From Flavobacteriales bacterium (GTDB taxonomy: Bacteria; Bacteroidota; Bacteroidia; Flavobacteriales; TMED113), in assembly GCA_002713285.1 (NCBI GenBank), contig PAVX01000019.1, positions 56,284 through 111,191 on the forward strand: DNA of 54,908 nt, in the 5' to 3' direction. Position 1 is the stretch's first letter, and every line of letters starts with the position of its first letter. The position numbers and the translations under genes are program-made. The notes beneath the pieces were generated by a model, which saw nothing but the letters and a program-made list of their open reading frames with translations, did not search any database and was not told the origin of the DNA. This document shows, one piece after another, positions 30,528 through 39,404 of this stretch.

Positions 30528-30844
30528 TGAATATAGAAAATAAAGGAAAGTATTCTATAATTACTTGCAATAATTTAAATGATCTAAATTTGTTAGTAAG
30601 TTACTTAAATACAAATTTCAAAGAACCTCCAAATCTTATTATAAATTTATTAGAATTAAATGCAGACGATCAAATTATTTTGTCAAAATTATCACCATTA
30701 TATTTAAATTGGCAAAAAAGAAATAAATCATTTATATTGGTTTCAAAAATTAGAAAAAAATTACAAAATAGCTTGATTACTATAGCTAGTTTAGAAGAAG
30801 CTATTGATTTTTTTCATATTGAAGAATTAACACGAATTATTTAA
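30524..30844 (+). CDS. STAS-like small protein upstream of rnz
   Basis: 106 aa, no signal peptide. The alternation of a beta strand (YSIITCNN), a helix and a LIINLLELN strand, ending SLEEAIDFFHIEELTRII, resembles the uncharacterised STAS-like protein that flavobacteria keep next to ribonuclease Z. Here a T9SS cargo gene has come between the two. No phosphorylatable Ser of true anti-anti-sigma factors can be pointed to. Start may be either of two successive ATGs (30524, 30527). Confidence 0.6.
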   Translation: MMNIENKGKYSIITCNNLNDLNLLVSYLNTNFKEPPNLIINLLELNADDQIILSKLSPLYLNWQKRNKSFILVSKIRKKLQNSLITIASLEEAIDFFHIEELTRII

Positions 30845-30862
30845 ATATTAAAATTTTTAACT

Positions 30863-31771
30863 ATGATAAAACAAATACTTTTTTTAACATTTTTTTTCTA
30901 TTCTTTTATTGTGTTTTCACAATGTGAAGTAAATGAAAATCAAGCACCTTTTCTTGCTGACCCAGTAGGTGCATATTCTTTACAATTAATAGATGGGCAA
31001 ATATCTACTGACCCTTTATTAGCAGATATTGATACATTAACTGCATTTCCTAATGCTATAGAAGGTGAATTATACCAAGCAGTGGTTGGTGTTCGTATTC
31101 CTAATGATACATCTTTTGTGTATGAATTAACACCGGGTGAACCTCAGTTATTTGAGAATGTTCAAATTAATTCTATAACTATTAATTCTGTGGTTATTTC
31201 TGAGTCAACTACAGGTGCAGTTGATTTGCCAACTGGATTCTCATGGAATTGTGTTGGAGGTGATGGCTCTAGTGATTGTGTTTGGGCTGGAGGAGATTAT
31301 GGTTGTATTAGTTTTGGTTTTGAATCAGAAGTACCATCTGGTCTTGTTGGTGCTCATCGCTTAAATGTATTATTAGATGTTAATGCATCATATGAACTTT
31401 TTCCAGGTGTTCCTGTACCTATCGAATTAACTGTTGATGACTTATTAAATTATTATGTTCTTGTTGTTGAAGAATCAAATAACAATTCTTCTATTTCTGA
31501 AATTATTGATGCTAGAAATTTTTCTATGTTAGGTATATCACCTAATCCTGCTAATGATTATTTTTCACTAGAATACGGAAATAACCAAAATGGTTTAGTT
31601 GATGTAAAGATTTATGATATTTTAGGAAATATAGTCAAATCAGTGAAATATAACTCTGTAGTTGGCTATAATGAAGTAACATTAAGTACAAGTGATTTAA
31701 TTTCAGGTATTTACACTGTTATTGTATCTAATAATTTTGAATCAATTATTGAAAGACTTATTATAGATTAA
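30863..31771 (+). CDS. Secreted T9SS type A sorting-domain protein of unknown function
   Basis: 302 aa. The signal peptide is MIKQILFLTFFFYSFIVFSQ. The middle (about 30-215) is an Asp/Thr/Val-rich beta-type domain with four Cys around WNCVGGDGSSDCVWAG and DYGC, which I do not recognise. The C-terminal domain (about 225-302) is a type IX sorting signal: ISPNPANDYF, VDVKIYDILGNIV, then LSTSDLISGIYTVIV and a final basic-acidic strand. It is therefore exported by Sec, then through T9SS to the surface or medium. It sits between the STAS-like gene and rnz; its stop is one base from the rnz start. Confidence 0.85.
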   Translation: MIKQILFLTFFFYSFIVFSQCEVNENQAPFLADPVGAYSLQLIDGQISTDPLLADIDTLTAFPNAIEGELYQAVVGVRIPNDTSFVYELTPGEPQLFENVQINSITINSVVISESTTGAVDLPTGFSWNCVGGDGSSDCVWAGGDYGCISFGFESEVPSGLVGAHRLNVLLDVNASYELFPGVPVPIELTVDDLLNYYVLVVEESNNNSSISEIIDARNFSMLGISPNPANDYFSLEYGNNQNGLVDVKIYDILGNIVKSVKYNSVVGYNEVTLSTSDLISGIYTVIVSNNFESIIERLIID

Positions 31772-31772
31772 T

Positions 31773-32699
31773 ATGCCTTTTAATATTACTATTCTAGGTT
31801 GTTCTTCTGCTATACCAACAACCACAAGAAATCCATCCGCCCAATTAGTAAATCTTCTTGGGCGGTTTTTTTTAATTGATTGTGGTGAAGGGACTCAAAT
31901 TCAATTAAGAAAAAATAAAATAAAAATTCAAAAAATAGACCATATATGTATTTCTCATTTACATGGTGACCATTATTTAGGCTTGATTGGACTTATTTCA
32001 ACAATGAATTTGTTAGGTAGAAAAAAAGAATTGACAATTTATTGTCCTAGAGGTTTAGATAAGATTATTGATTTACATTTTAAGCTATCTTATTCTAGGT
32101 TGTCTTATAGTTTAAATATTGTTGAATTAAAATCAAATATTTTAACTAAATTATTTGAAGACGATGTATGTGAATTATATAGTTTTCAATTAAAACATCG
32201 TATTCCTTGCTGGGGATTTAAATTGATTGAAAAAGAGCGTCCAAAAAAAATTATAAAGAGTATGATAGACAAATTTAATATTCCATTTTCAGAAATTAAA
32301 TATATTAAATCAGGTTCAGATTTTATTAATGATCGAGGTCAAGTAATTGTAAATAGTAGACTTACAAAAGATTCTTATAAGCCTCGGTCTTATGCTTATT
32401 GTTCTGATACTTATTATTTTCAATCAATAGTCAATTATATTAGTAATGTTGATTTATTATATCATGAAGCAACTTTTCATTCTAGTTTATCTGATGTTGC
32501 TAAATCAACATTTCATAGTACATCAGCTGATGCAGGAAGAGTAGCTAAGCAAGGAGATGTCGGTGAGTTAATTATTGGACATTTTTCATCTAGGTATAAA
32601 AATTTAGATTTATTAAAAAAAGATGCTGAAAGTATATTTAAAAATGTTCATCTTGCAGTTGAAGGTAAAACATGGAAAATTAAAAAAAAAATTAAATGA
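31773..32699 (+). CDS. rnz: Ribonuclease Z
   Basis: Metallo-beta-lactamase-fold endonuclease that removes tRNA 3' trailers, 308 aa. The metal motif is SHLHGDH with H62, H64, D66 and H67. Further ligands lie in YCSDTYY (Asp), LLYHEATF and HSTSADAG. LGCSSAIPT at the N-terminus is the family signature. This matters here because none of the six tRNA genes in the window encodes CCA, so tRNA ends need Rnz and the Cca enzyme encoded nearby. It overlaps the next gene by 4 bp. Confidence 0.95.
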   Translation: MPFNITILGCSSAIPTTTRNPSAQLVNLLGRFFLIDCGEGTQIQLRKNKIKIQKIDHICISHLHGDHYLGLIGLISTMNLLGRKKELTIYCPRGLDKIIDLHFKLSYSRLSYSLNIVELKSNILTKLFEDDVCELYSFQLKHRIPCWGFKLIEKERPKKIIKSMIDKFNIPFSEIKYIKSGSDFINDRGQVIVNSRLTKDSYKPRSYAYCSDTYYFQSIVNYISNVDLLYHEATFHSSLSDVAKSTFHSTSADAGRVAKQGDVGELIIGHFSSRYKNLDLLKKDAESIFKNVHLAVEGKTWKIKKKIK

Positions 32700-33508
32700 A
32701 AATAATTATTGATAATGGAGGAACTAAATTAGATTGGGGCATTTTTGGTGATTCCACCTTTCAATCTTTTAATAATTTAAACTTATTGCAAACAGAAACT
32801 TCAGTTATAAAGGATTTGCATTGTATTTTTCCAAGAGAAATACTATTTAAAAAAAACATAGAAATTGATTTTTATACTGCTGGATTTAATCAAGCTGTTA
32901 AATTGAAAATAACAAAAGTATTATTTAATTATTTCAATAAGCCGACTGTTAATGTGTTTAGCGATATCCTAGCAGCTAGTAGAGCACTATATAAAAAAGA
33001 TAAAGGAATTGTATGTATTTTGGGGACAGGTTCAAATTGTGCTTTTTTTGATGGGAATAAAAATCATTTTTATTCATCTTCATTAGGTCACCTTTTAGGA
33101 GATGAAGGGAGTGGTTATGATTTAGGGAAAAAACTATTAAAAGCATATTTTAGAAATGATTTACCTGAAACATTGAAAACAAAATTTGACATTGAAATTA
33201 ATATGAATCAAGATCAATTTTTACATTCTATATATAGTGTTGCTAATAAAAAATATTATATAGCTTCTTTTGCTAAATTCTTAAAAAAACATGATTACCA
33301 TCCTTACATAAAGGAAATAATTAGAAAGTCAATAACCAATTATTTTATTAAACATCCTTTTCTTATAGAAAATTATCATACTTTCAAATTTGGTTTTGTT
33401 GGTAGTGTTGCTTTTTATTTTCGTGAGTATATAGATGATATTCTTAGATTAAATAAGATTGAATATAAGATTATTGATAAACCAATAAAGAAATTACTCT
33501 GTAATTAA
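32696..33508 (+). CDS. BadF/BadG/N-acetylglucosamine kinase-like ATPase
   Basis: 270-aa member of the ASKHA (sugar kinase/Hsp70/actin) superfamily. Phosphate-1 motif IIDNGGTKLDWGIF at the N-terminus, then VCILGTGSNCAFFDG and LLGDEGSGYDLGKKLL, which match the GlcNAc kinase-like group of the BcrAD/BadFG family. Probable role: phosphorylation of an amino sugar from cell-wall turnover, which would fit the NamZ-like enzyme elsewhere in the window. Substrate not certain. Translationally coupled to rnz (ATGA). A 14-bp palindrome (33500-33513) covers the tail-to-tail junction with miaA. Confidence 0.8.
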   Translation: MKIIIDNGGTKLDWGIFGDSTFQSFNNLNLLQTETSVIKDLHCIFPREILFKKNIEIDFYTAGFNQAVKLKITKVLFNYFNKPTVNVFSDILAASRALYKKDKGIVCILGTGSNCAFFDGNKNHFYSSSLGHLLGDEGSGYDLGKKLLKAYFRNDLPETLKTKFDIEINMNQDQFLHSIYSVANKKYYIASFAKFLKKHDYHPYIKEIIRKSITNYFIKHPFLIENYHTFKFGFVGSVAFYFREYIDDILRLNKIEYKIIDKPIKKLLCN

Positions 33509-34402
33509 TTACATTGAATTTTTAATAAATTCAATTATTTTCTTATTAGAATTTGAATTAAATGGTGTATATTTTTTTTGATTAAACCAATTAATTTGTC
33601 TTTTTGCATATCTTCTAGTATTCTTTTTTATTTCCTCAATCATATTAATTTTTGATAATTTTGATTCTATATACTGAAAAACCTCTTTATATCCAATTGT
33701 TTGAAGTGCTTGAAGGTGATTATATTTATATAATTTTTTAGCTTCATCTATTAAGCCGTTTTCAATCATTTTATCTACTCGTTTATTAATATTATTATAT
33801 ATGTACTCTCTATTATTTGTTAAACTTATATAAGTTGTGCTAAAATTTCTTTTATTTTTTTTCTTATTGATATAATATGAATATGGTTTTCCACTTGCAC
33901 GAAAAACTTCTACAGCACGAATAATTCGCCTATGATTATTTAGATCAATTTTATTATAAGTATCTAAATCATTTTTTTTTAATTCTTCTACTAAGCAATT
34001 CAATCCTTTCAGCTTAAAATCTGAGTTTATTTTTTCTTTAATATTTTCTTGTATAATTGGAAATTTATTTAATCCTTCACAAACTGCATCAATATATAAA
34101 CCAGCACCACCGCATAAAAATAATATATCTTTATTTTTAAATAATTGCTCCAATAATTCTAAACTGTCTTTTTCAAATTGTCCAACAGAATACTTCTGTT
34201 TTATTGATATATGTCCTATAAAATGATGTTTAATTTTTTTTAAATCTAAAGATGTTGGTTTAGCGACTCCCACATTTAGTTCTTTGTAAAATTGTCTTGC
34301 ATCTGTAGATATAATTTCAGAGTGAAATTTGTCTGCTAATTGTATCGCAGCTTCAGTTTTTCCAATTGCAGTTGGTCCCCCAATAATAATTAATTTTTTC
34401 AT
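33509..34402 (-). CDS. miaA: tRNA dimethylallyltransferase
   Basis: Adds the dimethylallyl group of DMAPP to A37 of tRNAs that read UNN codons. 297 aa. The P-loop is GGPTAIGKT (8-16), with DARQFYKELNVGVAKP and the tRNA-contacting GGAGLYIDAV and RRIIRAVEV segments. The C-terminus RRYAKRQINWF is conserved. Last gene of a leftward unit, overlapping cca by 4 bp. Its substrate DMAPP comes from IspH, also encoded in this window. Confidence 0.95.
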   Translation of the reverse strand: MKKLIIIGGPTAIGKTEAAIQLADKFHSEIISTDARQFYKELNVGVAKPTSLDLKKIKHHFIGHISIKQKYSVGQFEKDSLELLEQLFKNKDILFLCGGAGLYIDAVCEGLNKFPIIQENIKEKINSDFKLKGLNCLVEELKKNDLDTYNKIDLNNHRRIIRAVEVFRASGKPYSYYINKKKNKRNFSTTYISLTNNREYIYNNINKRVDKMIENGLIDEAKKLYKYNHLQALQTIGYKEVFQYIESKLSKINMIEEIKKNTRRYAKRQINWFNQKKYTPFNSNSNKKIIEFIKNSM

Positions 34403-35838
34403 TTTAAATTTAATTCTAACTCCTCTGCAATTCTATACATTAATTGTTCTGCTTCATCATAATCATTTTTAATTTTTCCGTCTAAAATAGCATCTTTTAT
34501 TTTTTCTTTTATTATTGCGATTATTTTTCCTCCTGATGGATTAGATTTACCACCTATTAATTGTAATTTTTGCATGATTACATCTCCATTAATTGGGTGT
34601 CTCCAGTTTTTGATTTTATCATTTTCTTCTACTAGTTTTAATTTATCTGTAACAAATTTTAAATTTTTTTTATACTTTATTACTTTTTTTTCATTTTTTG
34701 AGGTAATATCTGCATTACATAATAACATTAAGTCATCTATGTCATTTTGAGCATCAAAAAGAAGTCTACGAATTGCTGAGTCTGTTACAATTTCCTTTGA
34801 TAATGCAATTGGTCTTAAATGTAATAAAACTAATTTTTGAACATATTTCATTTGTTCATTTAATGGTAATTTGAGTTTTTTAAAAATTTGATATACCATT
34901 TTGGAACCTAAGTGTTCGTGTCCATGGAATGTCCAGCCATGATTTTTATCAAATTTTTTTGTTTTAGGTTTTGCTATATCATGTAGTATTGCTGCCCATC
35001 TTAACCATAAATTTTGGCTTTTTAAACTAGTGTTGTCAAGTACTTTTAATGTGTGGTAAAAATTATCTTTATGACTTATTCCGTTAATAATTTCAACACC
35101 ATGTAATGCTTCAAATTCAGAAAAAAATAATTTTAGTAAACCAGTTTTTGATAATAATTCAAAACCAATTGATGGTTTATTTGACATAATAATTTTATTC
35201 AATTCTTCAGTAATTCTTTCTTGTTTAATTATTCTAATTCTATCGCAGTGATCTTTTATTGCTTTTAATGATTTTTGTTCAATATTAAAGTCCAGAGTTG
35301 TTGCAAATCTAATTGCTCTCATCATCCTAAGCGGATCATCGTTATATGTTTTTATTGGGTCTAATGGAGTTTTAATTGTTTTATTTTTTAAATCATTTAA
35401 TCCATCAAATGGGTCAATAAATTCTCCATAGTTTTCTTTATTTAGACTAACAGACATTGCATTTATTGTGAAATCTCTTCTGTTTTGATCATCTTTAATG
35501 GTTCCTTTCTGTATTGATGGGTTGCGACTTTCTGTTTTGTAAGATTCTTTTCTTGCTCCAATAAATTCAACATTTACTTCTTTATATTTGAATGCAGCAG
35601 TACCAAAGTTTTGATAGATATTAATCTTTTTAATATTTAGTTTATGTGCAACTTTTTTTGCTAGTTTGATGCCATCACCATCACATACTATATCAAACTC
35701 TATATTTTCTTTGTTTCGTTTTAGCAGGCAGTCTCTTACCCAGCCACCAACGACAAATGTTTTCATTTTTAGCTCATCACTAGATTTGCCAATTATTGAA
35801 AATAGTGAATGTTCAATTATTTTATTTGTTTTTATCAT
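34399..35838 (-). CDS. cca: CCA tRNA nucleotidyltransferase / poly(A) polymerase family with HD domain
   Basis: 479-aa class II nucleotidyltransferase. VGGWVRDCLLKR, the metal-binding EFDIVCDGDG and the RRDFTINAMSV motif form the head; RRNR-like DPLRMMRAIRFA follows. The C-terminal half has an HD phosphohydrolase domain (WAAILHDIAKPKT with HGHEHLG). Bacteroidota usually carry one such protein, which acts as the CCA-adding enzyme. Sequence alone does not separate CCA-adding from poly(A) polymerase, but the lack of encoded CCA in all tRNAs seen here and the location between miaA and tsaC support CCA addition. Confidence 0.88.
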   Translation of the reverse strand: MIKTNKIIEHSLFSIIGKSSDELKMKTFVVGGWVRDCLLKRNKENIEFDIVCDGDGIKLAKKVAHKLNIKKINIYQNFGTAAFKYKEVNVEFIGARKESYKTESRNPSIQKGTIKDDQNRRDFTINAMSVSLNKENYGEFIDPFDGLNDLKNKTIKTPLDPIKTYNDDPLRMMRAIRFATTLDFNIEQKSLKAIKDHCDRIRIIKQERITEELNKIIMSNKPSIGFELLSKTGLLKLFFSEFEALHGVEIINGISHKDNFYHTLKVLDNTSLKSQNLWLRWAAILHDIAKPKTKKFDKNHGWTFHGHEHLGSKMVYQIFKKLKLPLNEQMKYVQKLVLLHLRPIALSKEIVTDSAIRRLLFDAQNDIDDLMLLCNADITSKNEKKVIKYKKNLKFVTDKLKLVEENDKIKNWRHPINGDVIMQKLQLIGGKSNPSGGKIIAIIKEKIKDAILDGKIKNDYDEAEQLMYRIAEELELNLK

Positions 35839-35840
35839 AA

Positions 35841-36416
35841 TTAATCCCGAATCTTTTCTATAGATAAATTTTGATTGATTTTGATAATTTTAGAGGATTT
35901 ATTTGTATTAATATTAATAAAATTTTTTGGAAAAATATAATCCACTTGACTTTTTATTTCATCACTTATTTCTTCAAATGAAATTGGAGTTGTATTATTG
36001 CTAATGTTTGCTGATGTTGATGTTATTGGTTTATTGAATATTTTAAGAAACTGATTTATATTTGGTTCTTTAACTATACGAATTCCAACTGTATTATGAT
36101 AATTAAGTTCACTTGGTAAGTTTACGGGGTCATTATAAATAATTGTAACTGGGCAGGCTTCATTATAAATTATTTCTTTAGCCTGTTTAGGTATTGTTTT
36201 TACATATTTCGATAATGTAGTGATATTATTCATTAATAGAATTAGTGGTTTTCTGTTATTTCTTTTTTTAATAGAATAAATTTTTTTAATAGCAGATTTA
36301 TTTGTTGCATCACATCCTATTCCCCAAATAGTGTCAGTAGGATATAATATTACTCCGCCTTTGTTAAGTATTTCTATAGCCTTATTAATAACTATATTTT
36401 TTTTATTTAATTCCAT
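35841..36416 (-). CDS. tsaC: L-threonylcarbamoyladenylate synthase (TsaC/Sua5/YrdC)
   Basis: Makes threonylcarbamoyl-AMP, the precursor for the t6A37 modification of ANN-decoding tRNAs. 191 aa. N-terminal GGVILYPTDTIWGIGCDA and the KKRNNRKPLILLM segment are the YrdC signature, with TSANIS near the C-terminus. It lacks the extra C-terminal domain of Sua5. It is packed between the glycosyltransferase (stop immediately upstream) and cca (2-bp gap), so it belongs to the same transcript. Confidence 0.93.
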   Translation of the reverse strand: MELNKKNIVINKAIEILNKGGVILYPTDTIWGIGCDATNKSAIKKIYSIKKRNNRKPLILLMNNITTLSKYVKTIPKQAKEIIYNEACPVTIIYNDPVNLPSELNYHNTVGIRIVKEPNINQFLKIFNKPITSTSANISNNTTPISFEEISDEIKSQVDYIFPKNFININTNKSSKIIKINQNLSIEKIRD

Positions 36417-37511
36417 TTAAATAAGATGTTTGTATAAGTTAACTATTTTTTCAGCTTGTTGAGTTTCATTAAATTTTTGCACATAGTTAAAATTTTTTTC
36501 AATTCTTTTACTTCTGTCATTTGAATCAGTCCATATCTCTTTAATAGCTGAAATTAGTGAATCTAATTTACCTGATTCAAAATAGTATGAGTTACTTCCA
36601 CCTACTTCTTTAAATATAGGTTTATCTGAAGTAATGACAGGTATTTTACTATACATTGCTTCAATAATTGGGATACCAAAACCTTCATCTATTGATGGGT
36701 ATATTAAACCACGACTTAATCTATATATCGTTGCTAATGTATTTGTGTTATAAATACTTAAAAAAGTTATTTTTTTTTCAAGTTTATTTTTAGTTATATA
36801 ACTAAGTACTTTATTATATGCATCACCTTTTCTACCTATGCAAATCAAATGAATATTATTGATTTTATTAATTGCTTTTAATAAAAACAATAAATTTTTT
36901 CTTTTTTCAATTGAGCCTACAAATAATAAAAATGGCTTTTTTAATTTTTCTTTAATTGTTGATTTTAGAATGTCATCATTAGATTTATCAATAAATTCAT
37001 TCTGACAAGACTGATATATCACTTTGATTTTATTTTCATTAATTTGAAAATAATTAATTATATCATTTTTTGTTTGTAGGCTTGTTGCAATGATTTGATT
37101 ACTTTGTTGACATGCTATTTTACTTTTAAAAGTATATATATATCGGTCTAAGTAGTTGTAAAATTCCGGATACTTTAGGAATAAAAGATCATGAACTGTT
37201 ACTATGCTTTTTATCTTTAAGTTGTAAGGTATTTCATTACTTAAGCCGTGGTATAAATCTATTTTCTCACTATTTAATTGCTTATTAATTCCTTTAAATC
37301 GCCAAAAATGTTTATTTGTAAATTTATTTGGTTGTATTAATTCTATATTTGACTTCTTGATGTTGTAAATTCTTTGATTAATTGTTGGTGTAGCAAGAAA
37401 AAAAGTATCTTTTTTTCTCAATTTTGATACTGAGTTAATTACTGACCTGCTATAATTTCCTAGACCAGTTATATTATTATATGCTCTTTTGGCATCAAAT
37501 GCGACTTTCAA
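36417..37511 (-). CDS. Glycosyltransferase family 4-like (GT-B fold)
   Basis: 364 aa, cytosolic GT-B enzyme. N-terminal MKVAFDAKRAYNNITGLGNYSR is the acceptor domain, and the nucleotide-sugar domain carries FVGSIEKRKNLLFL and the PSIDEGFGIPIIEAM motif with the paired Glu residues of GT4. There are no membrane segments. Acceptor unknown; Bacteroidota use such enzymes for surface polysaccharides. It is 12 bp downstream of dapD and upstream of tsaC in one leftward unit, an arrangement with no obvious shared function. Confidence 0.85.
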   Translation of the reverse strand: MKVAFDAKRAYNNITGLGNYSRSVINSVSKLRKKDTFFLATPTINQRIYNIKKSNIELIQPNKFTNKHFWRFKGINKQLNSEKIDLYHGLSNEIPYNLKIKSIVTVHDLLFLKYPEFYNYLDRYIYTFKSKIACQQSNQIIATSLQTKNDIINYFQINENKIKVIYQSCQNEFIDKSNDDILKSTIKEKLKKPFLLFVGSIEKRKNLLFLLKAINKINNIHLICIGRKGDAYNKVLSYITKNKLEKKITFLSIYNTNTLATIYRLSRGLIYPSIDEGFGIPIIEAMYSKIPVITSDKPIFKEVGGSNSYYFESGKLDSLISAIKEIWTDSNDRSKRIEKNFNYVQKFNETQQAEKIVNLYKHLI

Positions 37512-37523
37512 AATATAAATATG

Positions 37524-38330
37524 TTATGTTGAAATTTTAAATTCTCTTAATACTTGATTTAAAGATGTTTTTTTGTCTGTGCTTTCTTTTCTTTGTCCAA
37601 TAATAAGTGCACAAGGAGCCCCGTAAGTTCCAGCATTAAATTTTTTTTGGTATGTGCCAGGGATTACAACAGACCTTTCAGGAATTTGACCTTTAATTTC
37701 TTTAGATTTTTTTTTACTTACATCAATAATTTTAGTTGACTGTGTTAATATTACCCCTGCACCTAATACTGCTTCTTTTTGAACCTTCACTCCTTCTACA
37801 ATAATACAACGGGATCCAATAAAACAATTATCCTCAATAATAACAGGGTTTGATTGTATTGGTTCTAAAACTCCACCAATACCCACTCCTCCGCTTATGT
37901 GTACATTCTTTCCAATTTGAGCACATGACCCAATTGTAGCCCAAGTGTCTATCATAGAGCCAGTGTCGATAAATGCACCAATATTAATATATGATGGCAT
38001 AAGAATTACATTTTTATTAATAAATGCACCATATCTCGCAATTGCTTGTGGCACTGATCTAATTTGTTTTTTTTTAAACCCCTTTTTTAAAGGAATTTTA
38101 TCATAGTATTCAAACGGACCTAATTCTATTGTTTCATTTTTTTGTATTTGAAAATAAAGAAGAATCGCTTTTTTTATCCATTCATTTGTTTGCCATTTGC
38201 CATTTAATTTTTCTGAAACTCTTATTAATCCATTATCTAGGTCTTCAATGATTGACTTTATAAGTTTGTAGTCAATTTGAGTAATATTTAAGCTATTAAA
38301 TATTTTATTTATTAATTCCTTTCGGTTCAT
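37524..38330 (-). CDS. dapD: 2,3,4,5-tetrahydropyridine-2,6-dicarboxylate N-succinyltransferase
   Basis: Lysine/diaminopimelate pathway enzyme that succinylates tetrahydrodipicolinate. Left-handed beta-helix made of hexapeptide repeats (INIGAFIDTGSMIDTWATIG region), preceded by a helical N-terminal domain and ended by the CoA-binding segment. The frame is open to 38360, but the -7 box at 38355-38348 lies inside that extension, so the start is either the ATG at 38330 (268 aa, MNRKELI, chosen) or the ATG at 38339 (MLNMNRKE). It heads a leftward unit with the glycosyltransferase, tsaC, cca and miaA. Confidence 0.92.
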   Translation of the reverse strand: MNRKELINKIFNSLNITQIDYKLIKSIIEDLDNGLIRVSEKLNGKWQTNEWIKKAILLYFQIQKNETIELGPFEYYDKIPLKKGFKKKQIRSVPQAIARYGAFINKNVILMPSYINIGAFIDTGSMIDTWATIGSCAQIGKNVHISGGVGIGGVLEPIQSNPVIIEDNCFIGSRCIIVEGVKVQKEAVLGAGVILTQSTKIIDVSKKKSKEIKGQIPERSVVIPGTYQKKFNAGTYGAPCALIIGQRKESTDKKTSLNQVLREFKIST

Positions 38331-38347
38331 ATTTAACATAATATTAT

Positions 38348-38355
38348 CAAATATA
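38348..38355 (-). promoter_or_regulatory. -7 box (TATATTTG) of the dapD unit
   Basis: Perfect TAnnTTTG on the minus strand, ending 17 nt before the ATG at 38330 and 8 nt before the ATG at 38339. The mRNA would have a leader of roughly 0-12 nt. No good -33 TTTG is seen. It rules out the upstream start at 38360. Confidence 0.5.
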
Positions 38356-38429
38356 TACAAAAAACATTTATGCTAACTTTAGTCAGATAATGATTTTCTT
38401 TTAATTTTACATTATTAAACTAGATAAAT

Positions 38430-38840
38430 ATGTCAAGGATATTAGCAATAGATTATGGTCAAAAGCGTATAGGTTTAGCTCATACTGATAATAATAAAAT
38501 TATTGCTTCTCCACTAGAAACCGTGCTAACCAAAGATATCTTTATTTATCTTTCTACTTATCTAAACACAGAAGATGTTGAGTGTATAGTAGTTGGTGAA
38601 CCTAAAACACTTTTAAATAAACCAGCTCTCCTTACTGATAAAATTGTATTATTTGTTAAACAAATAAAAAAATTATATAATTTACCGGTGCATATGGTTG
38701 ATGAAAGATTTACATCTAAAATTGCTGTTAAATCAATGGTTTATTCAAATATGAGAAAAAAGAAACGACAAAATAAATCAATAGTTGATAAAATAAGTGC
38801 AACAATTATATTACAATCCTTTTTACACAGATTAAAATAA
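38430..38840 (+). CDS. ruvX: Putative Holliday junction resolvase / pre-16S rRNA nuclease YqgF
   Basis: 136-aa RNase H-fold nuclease. Motifs: ILAIDYGQKRIGLAHTD (first metal Asp at the N-terminus), CIVVGEPKTLL (second strand with Glu) and VDERFTSKIA, then the C-terminal Asp in VDKISATIIL. E. coli YqgF is needed for 16S rRNA 5' maturation and has also been proposed as a Holliday junction resolvase. It is followed at 1 bp by def, a linkage found throughout Bacteroidota. Confidence 0.92.
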   Translation: MSRILAIDYGQKRIGLAHTDNNKIIASPLETVLTKDIFIYLSTYLNTEDVECIVVGEPKTLLNKPALLTDKIVLFVKQIKKLYNLPVHMVDERFTSKIAVKSMVYSNMRKKKRQNKSIVDKISATIILQSFLHRLK

Positions 38841-38841
38841 T

Positions 38842-39402
38842 ATGAAATTACCTATATATATATATGGTCACCCTGTTCTCAGAAAAAAATGTAAGATTAT
38901 TGATTCATCTTACCCTGATTTAGACAATTTAATTACAAATATGTTTGATACAATGAGTGGGGCTCGTGGTGTGGGATTAGCTGCACCCCAAGTTGGCTTG
39001 GCTATAAAACTTTTTTTAATTGATATCCATTTTATAGATGAGGAGAATAATGATGAAGTTTTTAAATTTAAAAGAATTTGTATTAATCCAGAAATAATAG
39101 AAAAAAAAGAAACACTTCAAGTAAGAGAATCAGAGGGGTGTTTAAGTATTCCATCTCTCACTGGAGATGTCAATAGAAGCAATTATATTAAGGTTACTTA
39201 TTTAGATCAAAATTTTAAAAAATGCACTGAAGTTTTAAGAGGTTTTTCAGCTAGAGTCTTTCAACACGAATATGATCATTTAAAGGGTGTGTTATTTATT
39301 GATTATTTATCAAATGAAAAGAGGAAAATGATGAAAAAAAAATTAAAAAATATTGAAAAAGGAAAATTTGAACAACTTTACCCTATAGTTTTAAAAAAAT
39401 AA
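38842..39402 (+). CDS. def: Peptide deformylase
   Basis: Removes the formyl group from new proteins, 186 aa. The three motifs are GVGLAAPQVG (43-52), EGCLS with metal ligand C100, and QHEYDHL with H142, E143 and H146. Tyr replaces the usual Ile/Leu in HExDH, which is common in Bacteroidota. It lies between ruvX and mazG with spacings of 1 and 2 bp, so the three genes form an operon. Confidence 0.96.
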   Translation: MKLPIYIYGHPVLRKKCKIIDSSYPDLDNLITNMFDTMSGARGVGLAAPQVGLAIKLFLIDIHFIDEENNDEVFKFKRICINPEIIEKKETLQVRESEGCLSIPSLTGDVNRSNYIKVTYLDQNFKKCTEVLRGFSARVFQHEYDHLKGVLFIDYLSNEKRKMMKKKLKNIEKGKFEQLYPIVLKK

Positions 39403-39404
39403 GT

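Noticed and set aside
33500..33513. 14-bp palindrome TGTAATTAATTACA as terminator or operator
   Set aside because: It is purely AT-rich with no loop and no U-tract, and covers two convergent stop codons; chance is likely in this base composition.
38331..38360. Upstream start for dapD at 38360
   Set aside because: The extra residues contain the perfect -7 promoter box and no conserved sequence, so they would not be transcribed.
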